64,000 nucleotides of DNA. Origin: Planctomyces sp. SH-PL62. Its GTDB lineage: Bacteria > Planctomycetota > Planctomycetia > Isosphaerales > Isosphaeraceae. Shown one piece after another: positions 54,658 through 63,660 of this stretch. How positions within the stretch are numbered: position 1 is the first letter of the stretch; every line of letters starts with the position of its first letter. Position numbers and translations under genes: made by a program. The notes beneath the pieces are model-generated. The model saw nothing but the letters and a program-made list of their open reading frames with translations, did no database searches and was not told the DNA's origin. The DNA lies in NCBI RefSeq assembly GCF_001610895.1, contig NZ_CP011273.1, forward strand, positions 2,604,001 to 2,668,000, read 5' to 3'.

Positions 54658-55872
54658 TTACTCCTTGTCGCGGACCTGTTCGAGGAGGAACACGCCCTTC
54701 TTGTTGGCGGTGACGATGTCGAGGAGGCCGTCGCCGTTGAAGTCGAGGACTTCGAACTGGGTGCCGATGCCGCTCTGGTCGTCGATCTCCTTGGGCTCGA
54801 AGGCGATCTTCCCGTCCGGCCCCTTCGAGGCGCGGAACCAGTAGAGGTGGGCGGGCTTGTCGGAGCCGGGCTCGCTCTTGCCGTGGGACCAGAACCGCTT
54901 GCCGGTGACCAGGTCCTTCAGGCCGTCGCCGTCGATGTCGGCGGCGATCAGGGCGTGGGTCTCGGAGACGAGGTCGGGGAACAGGTCGTGGCGGGTGAAC
55001 GTGGGCGAGCCGTCCTTGACCTCGCCCTGCTCGAACCACCAGATGCCGTACCTGTGCGCGGAGCTGGCGACGACGTCGGCCTTGCCGTCGCCGTTGACGT
55101 CATAGGCGATCATGTCGGCCACGGCGTCGCCGAGCTGCGCGGGGTGGAAGGCCCAGGGGCCATTCGATCCCGGCTCGGGCTGTTCCCACCAGCCGCCGGT
55201 GCAGATCACGTCCTTGCGGCCGTCGCCGTTCAGGTCGCCGACGCCGAGCCCGTGGGCGAACCGCTGGGTGCCGGGGACGCCTTCGCCCTGGCTGATCTCG
55301 TGCTTCTCCCAGGGCTGCTTCGGGTCGGCGCCCGGGGCGAACCAGGCCATCCGGCCGGCGTCTTCCTTGCCCTCGGGCTGCCAGCCCATGACCAGCACGC
55401 GGCGGCCGTCGCCGAACAGGTCGGTGTAGAGGGGCGTCTCGTTGCAGGCGCTCGGCGAGATCTCGTGGCGCTCCCAGAAGCCGTGGACCCCCCTGGGGTT
55501 CTCATACCAGGCGGCGGCCTTGCCGGGGAAGCCGATCACGATCTGGTCGGGCCAGCCGTCCTTGTTCACGTCGTCGGCCCAGCAGGTCATGCACTCGCTG
55601 TAGGAGTGCAGGCCGTCGCCGAGGTCGCCGGGCTGGCGGATGTCGTCCTTGGTCCAGGAGGGCGCCTCGTACCACGAGTCGCCGATGAGGATGTCGAGCT
55701 TGCCGTCCTTGTTCACGTCGGCCGTGGCGACCCCCTCCGAGCGGAACTTGCCCTCGATCGTCGTCTTCTTCCACGAGATCGGGGCGGCCTTCCCCGGCTC
55801 CGAGGCGTCGGCCCAGGTCGACAAAAGGGCCGAGGCCCCCAGGATCGCAGCCCAGTTGCGCACGCTCATCAT
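54658..55872 (-). CDS. Secreted FG-GAP/VCBS repeat protein
   Basis: 404 residues. The signal peptide is about 1-23 (SVRNWAAILGASALLSTWAD). Seven or so blades carry calcium-loop motifs: ADVNKDGKLDILIGDSWYEA, DDVNKDGWPDQIVIGFPGKA, GDLNGDGRKDVICTGGWWEQ, YDVNGDGKADVVASSAHRYG, ADIDGDGLKDLVTGKRFW and DFNGDGLLDIVTANKKG. This is a beta-propeller of integrin-alpha/FG-GAP type, common in planctomycete exported proteins. Role unknown, perhaps binding or scaffolding outside the cell. Confidence 0.9.
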   Translation of the reverse strand: MMSVRNWAAILGASALLSTWADASEPGKAAPISWKKTTIEGKFRSEGVATADVNKDGKLDILIGDSWYEAPSWTKDDIRQPGDLGDGLHSYSECMTCWADDVNKDGWPDQIVIGFPGKAAAWYENPRGVHGFWERHEISPSACNETPLYTDLFGDGRRVLVMGWQPEGKEDAGRMAWFAPGADPKQPWEKHEISQGEGVPGTQRFAHGLGVGDLNGDGRKDVICTGGWWEQPEPGSNGPWAFHPAQLGDAVADMIAYDVNGDGKADVVASSAHRYGIWWFEQGEVKDGSPTFTRHDLFPDLVSETHALIAADIDGDGLKDLVTGKRFWSHGKSEPGSDKPAHLYWFRASKGPDGKIAFEPKEIDDQSGIGTQFEVLDFNGDGLLDIVTANKKGVFLLEQVRDKE

Positions 55873-56042
55873 GATGAATGCAGCCCCGGCGGGTCACGGA
55901 AACAAGGCGGCCCCCCGCGCCGGAGGGCGACTCCTCGAAGATACTCCGACCCGATCGGGATGCCAGGGGGGACCGCGCCGCCCGGGGGACGGCCGCCTAC
56001 AATTGACGGCGGGACGCGACTTCCTCGTGGAGATCCACTTCG

Positions 56043-56462
56043 ATGTTGATCGAGCTTACGAAGCTGGCGAAGCAGGGGGACGAGGTCGGCGTCCGCCGCC
56101 TCCTCGAACAGGGCGTCCCGGCGGAGGGGGTCGACCGCGACCGACTCCAGTGGTCGCTCCAGATCGCCGCCGGGCGCGGACACCTCGAAATCGTGAAATT
56201 GCTGCTGGCCGCGGGGGCGGACGTCGACCATGCCGATCGCGACGGCTTCACGCCGACGACCTCGGCCGCCCGCGCCGGGAAATGGCGGGTCGTCAAGCTC
56301 CTGGCGGAACAGGGCGCCGACTTCAGCATCCTCGACGGGTACGGCCGATCCGGCCTCGACTACCTGCAACGCTGTCGCGGCAAGCGGAACCGGGCCGAGA
56401 TCGAGGCCGTGCTGGCCGCGCGCGGATCCGGCCCGATCCAACACTCGCCCGCTTCGGAGTGA
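56043..56462 (+). CDS. Small ankyrin-repeat protein
   Basis: 139 residues with three to four ankyrin repeats: TKLAKQGDEVGVRRLLEQGV, AAGRGHLEIVKLLLAAGADV and ARAGKWRVVKLLAEQGADFS. No leader or TM segment, so it is cytoplasmic. It is short but complete, and convergent with the J-domain gene. Confidence 0.85.
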   Translation: MLIELTKLAKQGDEVGVRRLLEQGVPAEGVDRDRLQWSLQIAAGRGHLEIVKLLLAAGADVDHADRDGFTPTTSAARAGKWRVVKLLAEQGADFSILDGYGRSGLDYLQRCRGKRNRAEIEAVLAARGSGPIQHSPASE

Positions 56463-56509
56463 TCCGGTCTCGCCGGACCTCCCCGATACCGATGCGGGGA
56501 GTCGGCCCG

Positions 56510-57055
56510 TCAGCCGCGCCAGGCGGCGTACTCGACGGCCGCTTCGTAGGCGGCGTTGAGCTGGACCATCGCCGCGTGGTCGCCTCCCCGGTCGGGATGG
56601 AGCTGGACGGCCTTCCGACGATACGCGGCCTTGATCTCGTCGAGCGACGCGGCGCTGAAGAGGCCGAGCGTGCTGAACGCGGCGGACGGGCCCCCCGGCG
56701 ACCAGAGCGCCGCGCGGGCCCGCATCCGCGCCTGCTCCGCCTCGCGGTCGCGACGGCGGAGCATCTCGTCGGCGTACGCTGCGATCCCGCCGGTCAGGGC
56801 CCCGCAGAGCAGGAACCGGGCCCTGGCCTTGCGATCAGAGAGCACGTCCTCCGCATGCGCCGCCCACCGCTCCGCGACCGCGCGCAGCGCCGGGTTGGTC
56901 TGGAGCCGCTCCAGGAAGGCGGCCTCGGCCTCGTCCCGGTTCCGATACTCGCCGAGGTGCAAGACGATCCGGCTTCGGATCCGCCCCTTGGGCCGGTGCA
57001 GCTCCACCACCACCCAGATGACCCGCTCGTCCTGCTCCTCCGCCATCAGCAACAT
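56510..57055 (-). CDS. J-domain (DnaJ-like) protein
   Basis: 181 residues from the ATG at 57055 (GAGGGG about 10 bases upstream); a TTG at 57091 and an ATG at 57046 are alternatives. The N-terminal part is unknown (VIWVVVELHRPKGRIRSRIV) and includes a possible short hydrophobic segment (FLLCGALTGGIAAYADEML). The C-terminal 65 residues form a J domain: GLFSAASLDEIKAAYRRKAV then QLHPDRGGDHAAMVQ with the HPD triad. It would stimulate a DnaK-type chaperone. The C-terminal position of the J domain is typical of small co-chaperones. Confidence 0.85.
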   Translation of the reverse strand: MLLMAEEQDERVIWVVVELHRPKGRIRSRIVLHLGEYRNRDEAEAAFLERLQTNPALRAVAERWAAHAEDVLSDRKARARFLLCGALTGGIAAYADEMLRRRDREAEQARMRARAALWSPGGPSAAFSTLGLFSAASLDEIKAAYRRKAVQLHPDRGGDHAAMVQLNAAYEAAVEYAAWRG

Positions 57056-57147
57056 CGCGGCCCGCCCCTCGTCCCCACAACCGCCCCGCAAACCTCCAGG
57101 TTAGCGATCGGTGGGAACGGCGTCGACGTCGACCTGCCGAACCGCCG

Positions 57148-57402
57148 TCCGCAATCGGCGAACCGGAGCCATCCTCTCCCTGGGGCGCTGCGCGCCGAAC
57201 CAAGCTCCTGGACAATTCGTGAATCGGTCCCGCCATCGAATAACGCCCCGCCCAGCTCGCTCCCCGAGCGGGAGGCGAGGCAGGAAAACCGCCGAACGAA
57301 CCCGATTTCAGCCCACGCTCTTCCGCCGCAACAAGCCTTGATTAAACGCCTTATGTCCCACGGATTCATTTCGACGAGGCGCGAACGAACCCAACTGCGG
57401 GA
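57148..57402. repeat. 255-bp dispersed repeat, copy A
   Basis: TCCGCAATCGGCGAACCGGA through CGCGAACGAACCCAACTGCG. It aligns along its whole length with 58723-58977 in the same orientation, at roughly 75-85 % identity by eye. Both occupy gene-free stretches (57056-57628 and 58385-58987). No transposase or terminal repeat is visible. Confidence 0.75.
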
Positions 57403-57558
57403 TAGGCACCGAGGCTCAGGTCCGGCCACTTGCGTTCCAGAAACGCCGTCCCGCCGATCGGCCGCGCGATCGGCGAAACGCTTCACGAGGAAGTGCTTCC
57501 GCGGACGCGAATCTCGACGTGGACATCTCCAGCCCCGTCTTGAATAGAATCTCCTAGC

Positions 57559-57592
57559 ACCCCCAGACTATCCTGCTTGAGTGCCTGGCCAA
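57559..57592 (+). repeat. hairpin repeat GTGCCTGGCC family, copy 1
   Basis: CCCCCAGACTATCCTGCTTG then AGTGCCTGGCCAAC. The pairing is weaker than in other copies, but the right half is exact. It ends 36 bases before the ATG of the next gene. Confidence 0.55.
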
Positions 57593-57628
57593 CGAATCGA
57601 TACCTGTCTCCAGAAGGGCGATCGGATC

Positions 57629-58384
57629 ATGAGCGTGCAGCGACGTCCGAAAGCGGATGATGAGTCGTCGCCCAGGAAGGGCCCGGCGACCGGAGTGAGA
57701 GTCTCTACCCATCGCTCGCTCTTGGTGGAAGGCTTTCAGCGCCTCCTGATCGCGGCCTTGTGCTTCGGGGTCGGATACGCGTCATGGGGACAGGGCCGGT
57801 CCATCATCCGCACGGGGGAATACTCCTACGTTCTGGAGACCTCGAATGGCTCCAGGGGAGCACCGGCCCGACGCCAATCGAACTTCATTCGGGAAGAAGT
57901 CCATGCCACTGGAGATTGGGCTCGTGAGCAGGCTTTCGGTTTCATGGCCGCAGGCCTGACCGTGGCCTATTGGGGCTGTCTCATCGTCCTCGGCTCGATC
58001 GGCCCTTTCACCAATCCGCTTGTGTGGAGCCCGCTGCGGACCGCGATGACGGCCCTCTCATTCGCCGGCTGCACGGCGTCGGTTTTGGCGTTCTTCCCCC
58101 CCTGGCGGATCGGCTCGTCCATGAGCGCCAACGCCTTCTACCTGGTCCTGGCGGCTTCTGCTTACCTCGCGACGATTCGCGACCCTCGACACCTCAAGGC
58201 GCAAAGCCAGAAGGTCTTCCCGGCCCTGATCGCCTCGGCCGCGATCGTCGGAAGCTTTTCATCCGGATATGGGGTCGGAATCATCACCGGCATTTTCATC
58301 TGCCTGCTGCTCGCCTTCCACGTCGTCATGCTCATCCCCAAAGTTCGAGCCGAACTCCTGCGGGGGGCGAACCGGTATCGCTGA
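57629..58384 (+). CDS. Hypothetical polytopic membrane protein
   Basis: 251 residues from the ATG at 57629 (AGAAGGG upstream). A basic N-terminus (to about 30) is followed by TM segments at about 37-52 (RLLIAALCFGVGYASWGQG), 108-128 (AAGLTVAYWGCLIVLGSIG), 138-155, 168-183 and 203-235 (FPALIASAAIVGSFSSGYGV, IITGIFICLLLAFHVVMLI). No family recognised. The gene has somewhat lower GC than its neighbours. Confidence 0.65.
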   Translation: MSVQRRPKADDESSPRKGPATGVRVSTHRSLLVEGFQRLLIAALCFGVGYASWGQGRSIIRTGEYSYVLETSNGSRGAPARRQSNFIREEVHATGDWAREQAFGFMAAGLTVAYWGCLIVLGSIGPFTNPLVWSPLRTAMTALSFAGCTASVLAFFPPWRIGSSMSANAFYLVLAASAYLATIRDPRHLKAQSQKVFPALIASAAIVGSFSSGYGVGIITGIFICLLLAFHVVMLIPKVRAELLRGANRYR

Positions 58385-58630
58385 GTAAAGGGGCTGACAT
58401 CGGCCGGCTGACATCGGCCAGGCACCCGAGAAAGCTCGTCCGAGGGCTTCAGGAGATTCAGGGGAGGGACCGGATGGGGGTCAGGCGCTCGACAGAGAGA
58501 GATCGGGCGAACGGTGGCCGAGTTCCTTCGGTCGCCTGAGGCTGGCTTGACGTCTCCCCAGAAATCAGAAGCGATCGGAAGTTGTCCGCCGGCCGGCCAC
58601 TCAGGAGTTTCGCGAGCGATCCCAGATCCT

Positions 58631-58661
58631 CCAGGCCACCCATTTCAAGTGCCTGGCCAAC
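58631..58661 (+). repeat. hairpin repeat GTGCCTGGCC family, copy 2
   Basis: CCAGGCCACCCATTTCAAGT then GCCTGGCCAAC; CCAGG pairs with CCTGG and CAC with GTG. A short reverse-oriented relative (GGCCAGGCACC) lies near 58417. Confidence 0.55.
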
Positions 58662-58722
58662 ACCTGTTGCGTCATCGACGCCGACCCGCCGAGCCCACGT
58701 TTCCATTCCATCGCCCCCGACA

Positions 58723-58977
58723 TCCGCAATCGGCGAACCGGAGCCATCCTCTCCTTGGGGCGATGCGCGCCGAACCAAGGCTCTTTGACAATCCGTGAGT
58801 CGGTCCAGCCACCGAACAGGGGCCCGCCCGGGAGCGAGCCGGGCGGGAGGCGAGATAGGAAAACCGCCATACGAACCCAATTCCGCCCCACGCTTCTCAG
58901 ACGCAACACATCCTTTGAACACACCTTACGTCCGACGGCTTCGTTTCCGACGGGCGCGAACGAACCCAATTCCGGGA
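58723..58977. repeat. 255-bp dispersed repeat, copy B
   Basis: Same order of sequence as copy A: TCCGCAATCGGCGAACCGGA, a GGGGCG box, GGAGGCGAGATAGGAAAACC, and CGCGAACGAACCCAATTCC. The right end is 10 bases before the stop codon of the hydrolase gene. The rest of 58385-58987 carries hairpin repeat copy 2 and no gene. Confidence 0.75.
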
Positions 58978-58987
58978 CGGTCGTCCC

Positions 58988-60337
58988 TCACACGACCCGC
59001 TCGCCGGCCTGGCACCGGGAGGCGAATCGGGCGATCGCTCGGTTGAAGGGGCCGTGGTGCTCGAACAGGCCCATGTGTTTGGCCGGCGCGAGCTTGACCA
59101 GCTCGGCGGAGGGGACGTGTTCGGCGATGAAGTCGCCGCACTCCGGCGGGGTCGTCGTGTCCTTGTCGCCGACCACCACCAGCGTCGGCACGGGGATCCT
59201 GGGGAGGGCCTCGGTCGCGTCGTAGGCGAGCATCCCGAGCATGCCGCGGGCGAGCACGTCGGGTCGACACATGGGCACGAACCGGGAGATGAAGTCGAGC
59301 TGGCCGCGGGTCTCGTTCCCGGAGAACGAGGACTTGTGGGTGGATCGGTGGGCGGAGCCGTTGAGGTAGCTCAGCCACATCATCGCCCAGGCGAGCGGCC
59401 AGAGGCCGATGGTCAGGTAGAGCAGGGGGACGATCACCGGCTTCTCGATCGACGTGTAGAAGGCCGCCATCCGCGTGGTGCGGACCGGGTTGGTGTAGGT
59501 CGTGTGCACGAGCGCCAGGCCGGCGACCCGCGTCCCCAGCAGCTCGGGATGCTCCCTGGCGAGCGTCAGCGTGATCATCCCGCCGATGCTATGGCCGGCG
59601 AGCAGCACGGGACGCTCGCCGGCGAAGGCGATCACGTCCTTCAGGGCGCCCGCCAAGTTCTCCAGGCTGAAGTCGTCGTCGTCCGGCTTTTTGGACAGGC
59701 CCATCCCGGGGATGTCCCAGACGATGAGCCGGAACCGATCGGCCAGGAAGCGCTTCTGGTAGAACCACTCCGTGGAGTCGGCGCCCCAACCGTGCGACCA
59801 GACGATCGGCGGGGCGTCCGGCGGGCCGTAGCACTCGATGCGAAGCTCGCTCCCGTCCGGTCGGCGAACCTTGTGGACCTCGCCGTGCCGATCGCCGTAC
59901 GGGTCGACGTCGGGCTCGGGCGGGGCGTCGGCGCGGTCGTCCCCGGCGCGCCGGGCCGGCGCCGCCTCCGGCGCGGCGGAAGGGGCCTCTCCAGTCCTCA
60001 AAGTGAGCGACCGGACGCCGCTCCCGATCCAACGCCCCAGGGAGGCCCAGGCCAGCAAAGCCAGCGCCCCGGCCAGCTCGTACGTGGGCCGATTCCATCC
60101 CGGCTCGAACCGGAAGACCCGAACGGCCGGGGCGGGGGTTTCCGTCGCGATGGGCTTCCCTTCAGGATCGCGACGCACGTCGTCCGGCCCGGCGGCCGTC
60201 GCGGGGACCGAGACGCGCTCGACCACCCGGGAATCGTCGTACCAGCGAGAGAGCAGATAGAGTCCCCCGCCCAGGATGGCGATCGAAAGAAGCCCGCGAA
60301 ACCAGATCCAGAGGATGTTGAACGGCATGAACGGCAT
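58988..60337 (-). CDS. Membrane-anchored alpha/beta hydrolase
   Basis: 449 residues from the ATG at 60337 (another ATG at 60328). Two N-terminal TM helices (about 7-27, ILWIWFRGLLSIAILGGGLY; about 90-108, ELAGALALLAWASLGRWIG) and a hydrophilic linker precede an alpha/beta hydrolase domain. VWSHGWGADSTEW is the oxyanion loop, LLAGHSIGGMITLTLA the nucleophile elbow (Ser), VVVGDKDTTTPP the acid and PAKHMGLFEHH the base. A further hydrophobic stretch (VIVPLLYLTIGLWPLAWAMM) in the cap region may contact the membrane. A lipid or hydrophobic ester substrate is likely but not identified. Confidence 0.85.
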   Translation of the reverse strand: MPFMPFNILWIWFRGLLSIAILGGGLYLLSRWYDDSRVVERVSVPATAAGPDDVRRDPEGKPIATETPAPAVRVFRFEPGWNRPTYELAGALALLAWASLGRWIGSGVRSLTLRTGEAPSAAPEAAPARRAGDDRADAPPEPDVDPYGDRHGEVHKVRRPDGSELRIECYGPPDAPPIVWSHGWGADSTEWFYQKRFLADRFRLIVWDIPGMGLSKKPDDDDFSLENLAGALKDVIAFAGERPVLLAGHSIGGMITLTLAREHPELLGTRVAGLALVHTTYTNPVRTTRMAAFYTSIEKPVIVPLLYLTIGLWPLAWAMMWLSYLNGSAHRSTHKSSFSGNETRGQLDFISRFVPMCRPDVLARGMLGMLAYDATEALPRIPVPTLVVVGDKDTTTPPECGDFIAEHVPSAELVKLAPAKHMGLFEHHGPFNRAIARFASRCQAGERVV

Positions 60338-60462
60338 GATCCGACCCCGATCGTGGAGATAGACGGGCGGGGCGAAAGCTGCCTCCCCTAGCACCCGGGC
60401 CCGACAGCACGGCAAACGCGGTGCCGAAGCCCGCACTCGCCCTTCGCTCGAATCGTCTGATG

Positions 60463-60495
60463 CCCCCAGGCCACCCTCCTTGGGTGCCTGGCGAA
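60463..60495 (+). repeat. hairpin repeat GTGCCTGGCC family, copy 3
   Basis: CCCCCAGGCCACCCTCCTTG then GGTGCCTGGCGAA. This is the clearest copy: CCAGG-c-CACCC, loop TCCTT, GGGTG-CCTGG. Confidence 0.65.
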
Positions 60496-60576
60496 TTGCG
60501 GCCGAATGGCGGCCGGGCCGATGGCGACCGGCGAATGACGGCTCATTCAAGGCGTTTTATGGGGCGGATTGCTGCT

Positions 60577-61320
60577 TCAAGCCGAGGTCAACGCTAGCAG
60601 GAACTTGCGATCGGCCTCCAACGCTTCTCGTTCTGTCTCAAGCCGTTCTGCCCATTCTGGCTGACAGAGGGCGAGGATTTCATGAACGAAATCCATGCCC
60701 GGTGTTCCAGCAACGAAGCATATGATTCCTGAGCCGGTAGAGACTCGCGCAACCAAGCCCTCCAGGATGTTACCCTCACCAAGGGCCGGGCTCAGCATTT
60801 CGATCATGAACGAACGTCCGCCGAGGCTTGCCGAGTAAATATGGCTCTCGGGTGGTTGAGAACGCTCCCACTGGAGCTTGCGCTCTCTCGTTAGTCTCAA
60901 GAGCAGAGAGAGCGCGTCCAAGCCGAGGGCCGAGGGTTTTCCACTTTCAGGCATAGGACTGTCCTCAGCTTCCTCGTACCATTTGTCGCAACCAAAGGGA
61001 TCCAAGCCAGTCGCAATCCTGCGGAAGTGCTCCTGCATTCCTGGGCTTATCTCCCCCAGAAGACGGGTCGCCGAGTCCATGCTCTCGGTGCCCCAGGCGG
61101 ATGTGCACCGCCATTTTTTGGACAAGACCGACAGGCATTGCCGGTCGATAGTAAAACCATCCTCGTCGTACCAATATAACCACCGGACCTCATAGGTTCG
61201 ACCTCGTACATTCGAGCGGAAGCCGTTTTCGTACGGGTCGATCGCCCTCCATTTCAAGGTCCCAAGCCGTGTGGCGTCGGCCAGGAGCCGCAGGACATTC
61301 ATTTTCAGCTCTTCAGACAT
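60577..61320 (-). CDS. Hypothetical protein with an internal duplication
   Basis: 247 residues. Two halves look alike: LRLLADATRLGTLKWRAIDP with TYEVRWLYW in the first, and LLLRLTRERKLQWERSQPPE with SFMIEMLSP in the second, each then followed by a beta and helical part. No TM helix or leader. The gene is visibly lower in GC than neighbouring genes, which suggests transfer. No family recognised. Confidence 0.6.
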   Translation of the reverse strand: MSEELKMNVLRLLADATRLGTLKWRAIDPYENGFRSNVRGRTYEVRWLYWYDEDGFTIDRQCLSVLSKKWRCTSAWGTESMDSATRLLGEISPGMQEHFRRIATGLDPFGCDKWYEEAEDSPMPESGKPSALGLDALSLLLRLTRERKLQWERSQPPESHIYSASLGGRSFMIEMLSPALGEGNILEGLVARVSTGSGIICFVAGTPGMDFVHEILALCQPEWAERLETEREALEADRKFLLALTSA

Positions 61321-61441
61321 CTAGCCCTCAGTTATAGAGTGGCATCGGCCATAACCTCAGGCCGAGAGGCCGGGATCCTCAGAGGCCAGGCACCAAATCA
61401 GGAGGATTTACGCGGCATACGGGAATTCAAAACCGATCAGA

Positions 61442-61478
61442 CCCCCATGCTTGCCCTGTTTAAGCACCTGGTCAATGG
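61442..61478 (+). repeat. hairpin repeat GTGCCTGGCC family, copy 4 (degenerate)
   Basis: CCCCCATGCTTGCCCTGTTT then AAGCACCTGGTCAATGG. A diverged member of the family in the intergenic stretch 61321-61588, where a reverse-oriented relative (GGCCAGGCACC) lies near 61383. Confidence 0.4.
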
Positions 61479-61518
61479 ACGAATGGACCAGCCTGGCTGT
61501 GCCAGTCAAGTCGCGTCC

Positions 61519-61588
61519 ACCCAAGGCCACCCCCTCGTCCTGGATCCTCTTAATCCCCCAGATCGGCCCGCTTGGGTGCCCGGCCAAA
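61519..61588 (+). repeat. hairpin repeat GTGCCTGGCC family, copy 5 (extended)
   Basis: Begins ACCCAAGGCCACCCCCTCG and ends CTTGGGTGCCCGGCCAA. The left box recurs in copy 7 (63661), so the extended form has two conserved blocks about 25 bases apart. It abuts the stop of the epoxide-hydrolase-like gene. Confidence 0.55.
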
Positions 61589-62467
61589 TCAACCGGTCTC
61601 GCTGCGGAGGAAGTCCAGCAGCAGTCGGTTCACGCGTTCCGGTTCCTCGTGCTGCACCCAGTGCGTCGCCTCCTCGAGGAATTCCAGGCGCCCCTGGTCG
61701 CATCGGGCGAGGCTTTCCTCCGCCAGGCGGCGGTCGAGGGCATGGTCCCTGGCACCCCAGACGATCAGCGTCGGCGCGGCGATGCGGGCTTCGGCGTCCT
61801 GGGAAGTGTCGGGCGGCGGGGCCCGATACCAGTTGATCATGGCGGACATGGCCCCGGGCTGCGACCACGCCCTGGCGTACTCGCCGAGGTCGGCGTCGGT
61901 GAACGCGCCGGGGCGGCTGGTCCGGCGAAGCGCGCGTTTCAGCAGCGCCCAGTCCCTCAGCCCGAACAGCGACTCAGGCAGGCGCGGGACCTGGAAGAAG
62001 AACGCGTACCAGCTTTTGAGTACCTGCCGTGGCGACTTCTTGATGAATCGTCGGAACGCGATGGGATGCGGGGCGTTGAGGATCGCCAGTTTTCGGACGC
62101 GCTCGGGATGCCGGGCGGCCACCCACCAGGCGACGACCCCTCCCCAGTCATGGCCCACGAGCGAAGCCCGCTCAAGGCCGAACGAATCCAGCAACCCGAC
62201 GACGTCGCGGGCCAGCAGGTCGAGGTTGTAAGCCGAGCGCGGGCGCGGCTTCTCGCTCGTGTTGTAGCCACGCTGGTCGGGGACGATCACTCGAAAGCCG
62301 GCATCGGCGATCGGGCCGATCTGCCGCCTCCAGCCGTACCAGAACTCCGGGAAACCGTGCAGCAGGACGACGGGCGGGCCGTCCGTCGATCCCGCCTCGA
62401 CGACGTGCAGGCGGACGCCGCCCACCTCTTGCGCCGTGTGCCTGAGCCGCTGTTCGAGGTCGCTCAT
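61589..62467 (-). CDS. Epoxide hydrolase-like alpha/beta hydrolase
   Basis: 292 residues from the ATG at 62467 (GGGAGAG upstream). VVLLHGFPEFWYGWRRQI is the HGxP oxyanion motif of epoxide hydrolases, GHDWGGVVAWW carries the nucleophile Asp107, GARDHALD the acid and ATHWVQHEEP the base. Aspartate rather than serine at the elbow distinguishes it from esterases; fluoroacetate or haloalkane dehalogenase is an alternative. No leader, cytoplasmic. Flanked by hairpin repeats on both sides. Confidence 0.88.
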   Translation of the reverse strand: MSDLEQRLRHTAQEVGGVRLHVVEAGSTDGPPVVLLHGFPEFWYGWRRQIGPIADAGFRVIVPDQRGYNTSEKPRPRSAYNLDLLARDVVGLLDSFGLERASLVGHDWGGVVAWWVAARHPERVRKLAILNAPHPIAFRRFIKKSPRQVLKSWYAFFFQVPRLPESLFGLRDWALLKRALRRTSRPGAFTDADLGEYARAWSQPGAMSAMINWYRAPPPDTSQDAEARIAAPTLIVWGARDHALDRRLAEESLARCDQGRLEFLEEATHWVQHEEPERVNRLLLDFLRSETG

Positions 62468-62553
62468 GGTCTCTCCCGCCCGCCCCGGCCGAGGGCGAGC
62501 GCCGACGGCTTCGGCAGGTCGAAGGGCACGCCTTCGCCCGAGCACCCCGAAGG

Positions 62554-62585
62554 CCCCAGGCTACCCTCCTTGAGTGCCCGACCGA
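62554..62585 (+). repeat. hairpin repeat GTGCCTGGCC family, copy 6
   Basis: CCCCAGGCTACCCTCCTTGA then GTGCCCGACCGA, in the gap between the epoxide-hydrolase-like and LRR genes. Confidence 0.55.
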
Positions 62586-62642
62586 TGGCGGTCCGGTTTC
62601 CTCGCGAATTCTCCTCTACCGGATGACGCAACCAATGGCATG

Positions 62643-63503
62643 CTAACGTTCAATTCGCAGTTGCGGCAAAAGTATTCTCAATTCTGAAATCGCCTTGTCC
62701 GTCACGTCCGTATTCTTGACGCCAAGCACCTTGAGCGACTTCATGTCTTGCACGAATCGTATTCCCTGGTCATCGATGCGAGTTCCATCCAGATACAAAG
62801 TCGTGAGACGGCGGCACTCCTTGAGCGATTCAACAGCAACGTTGCTGATCGGAGTGCCGCTGACGTCAAGGTAGTTCAGCATGCGGCACTTCGAAAGCTT
62901 CTTGATGCCTTCATTGGAAATCCGCGTGCCGGCGACGTTCAAGCTGTCCAAGTTCGGCAGCGAGGTGAGATGATCCAAGCCATCGTCGCCAATTTTGGTT
63001 CGACTCAGGAGCAATGAGGTCATCTGCTTGGCAGCGGCAATGCTTCGCGCTCCATCATCGTCGATGTCGACGCCCTCCAACATGAGATCCCTCAAATTTT
63101 TCATGGCGGCCAATCGAACGACGGCTCGTTGAGAGACAGAGCATCCGCCCAGATCGACGGTCTCGAGCTTTTCGCACCTCAGAATTTCGTTCACGACCTG
63201 ATCGGTCACCTTCGTGCCGGCCAGGATGAGTAATATCAATTCCGGCAGCGACGAGATACCCTTGACATCGGCGTCGACGGCGTCGGTGTATCTCAGATCC
63301 ACCGAGATGATCGGGTTCCCCGGCTTTATCTCCGAGCGCAATATGGTGCCGCCGGCCTTCTCAATACGTTGAACCAGGTCGATTTCATCCCTCGATTGCG
63401 CAAGCGCCGATTGATATACCAGCAAAGTCGACGCAAGGACGATCGCAAGGCGAACAGAAAAGGAATGAACGCCGGCTGTCGGGAGCGAACTTCGAATGAT
63501 CAT
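62643..63503 (-). CDS. Secreted leucine-rich-repeat protein
   Basis: 286 residues from the ATG at 63503 (AGGAG about 9 bases upstream). A signal peptide (SVRLAIVLASTLLVYQSALA) is followed by about eight short leucine-rich repeats, e.g. LDSLNVAGTRISNEGIKKLS, LNYLDVSGTPISNVAVESLK, LTTLYLDGTRIDDQGIRFVQ and LKVLGVKNTDVTDKAISELR. These resemble the cysteine-poor LRRs common in planctomycetes. It is exported and probably binds a protein partner. The gene has a lower GC content than its surroundings. Confidence 0.88.
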   Translation of the reverse strand: MIIRSSLPTAGVHSFSVRLAIVLASTLLVYQSALAQSRDEIDLVQRIEKAGGTILRSEIKPGNPIISVDLRYTDAVDADVKGISSLPELILLILAGTKVTDQVVNEILRCEKLETVDLGGCSVSQRAVVRLAAMKNLRDLMLEGVDIDDDGARSIAAAKQMTSLLLSRTKIGDDGLDHLTSLPNLDSLNVAGTRISNEGIKKLSKCRMLNYLDVSGTPISNVAVESLKECRRLTTLYLDGTRIDDQGIRFVQDMKSLKVLGVKNTDVTDKAISELRILLPQLRIER

Positions 63504-63660
63504 CTCAATGAACTCCTGGGTTGAAATTCTCCCTGGCCAGGAACTTCCGTTTGGAAGGCTTGAAAGGCATAGGCGAATCCGTCGTGGCAAAGCGAGTCAA
63601 CCCCGATCATCCGGACATCCCAGTCGTCTACGCATGGCCGTGACAGTCTCGTCGCGACAA

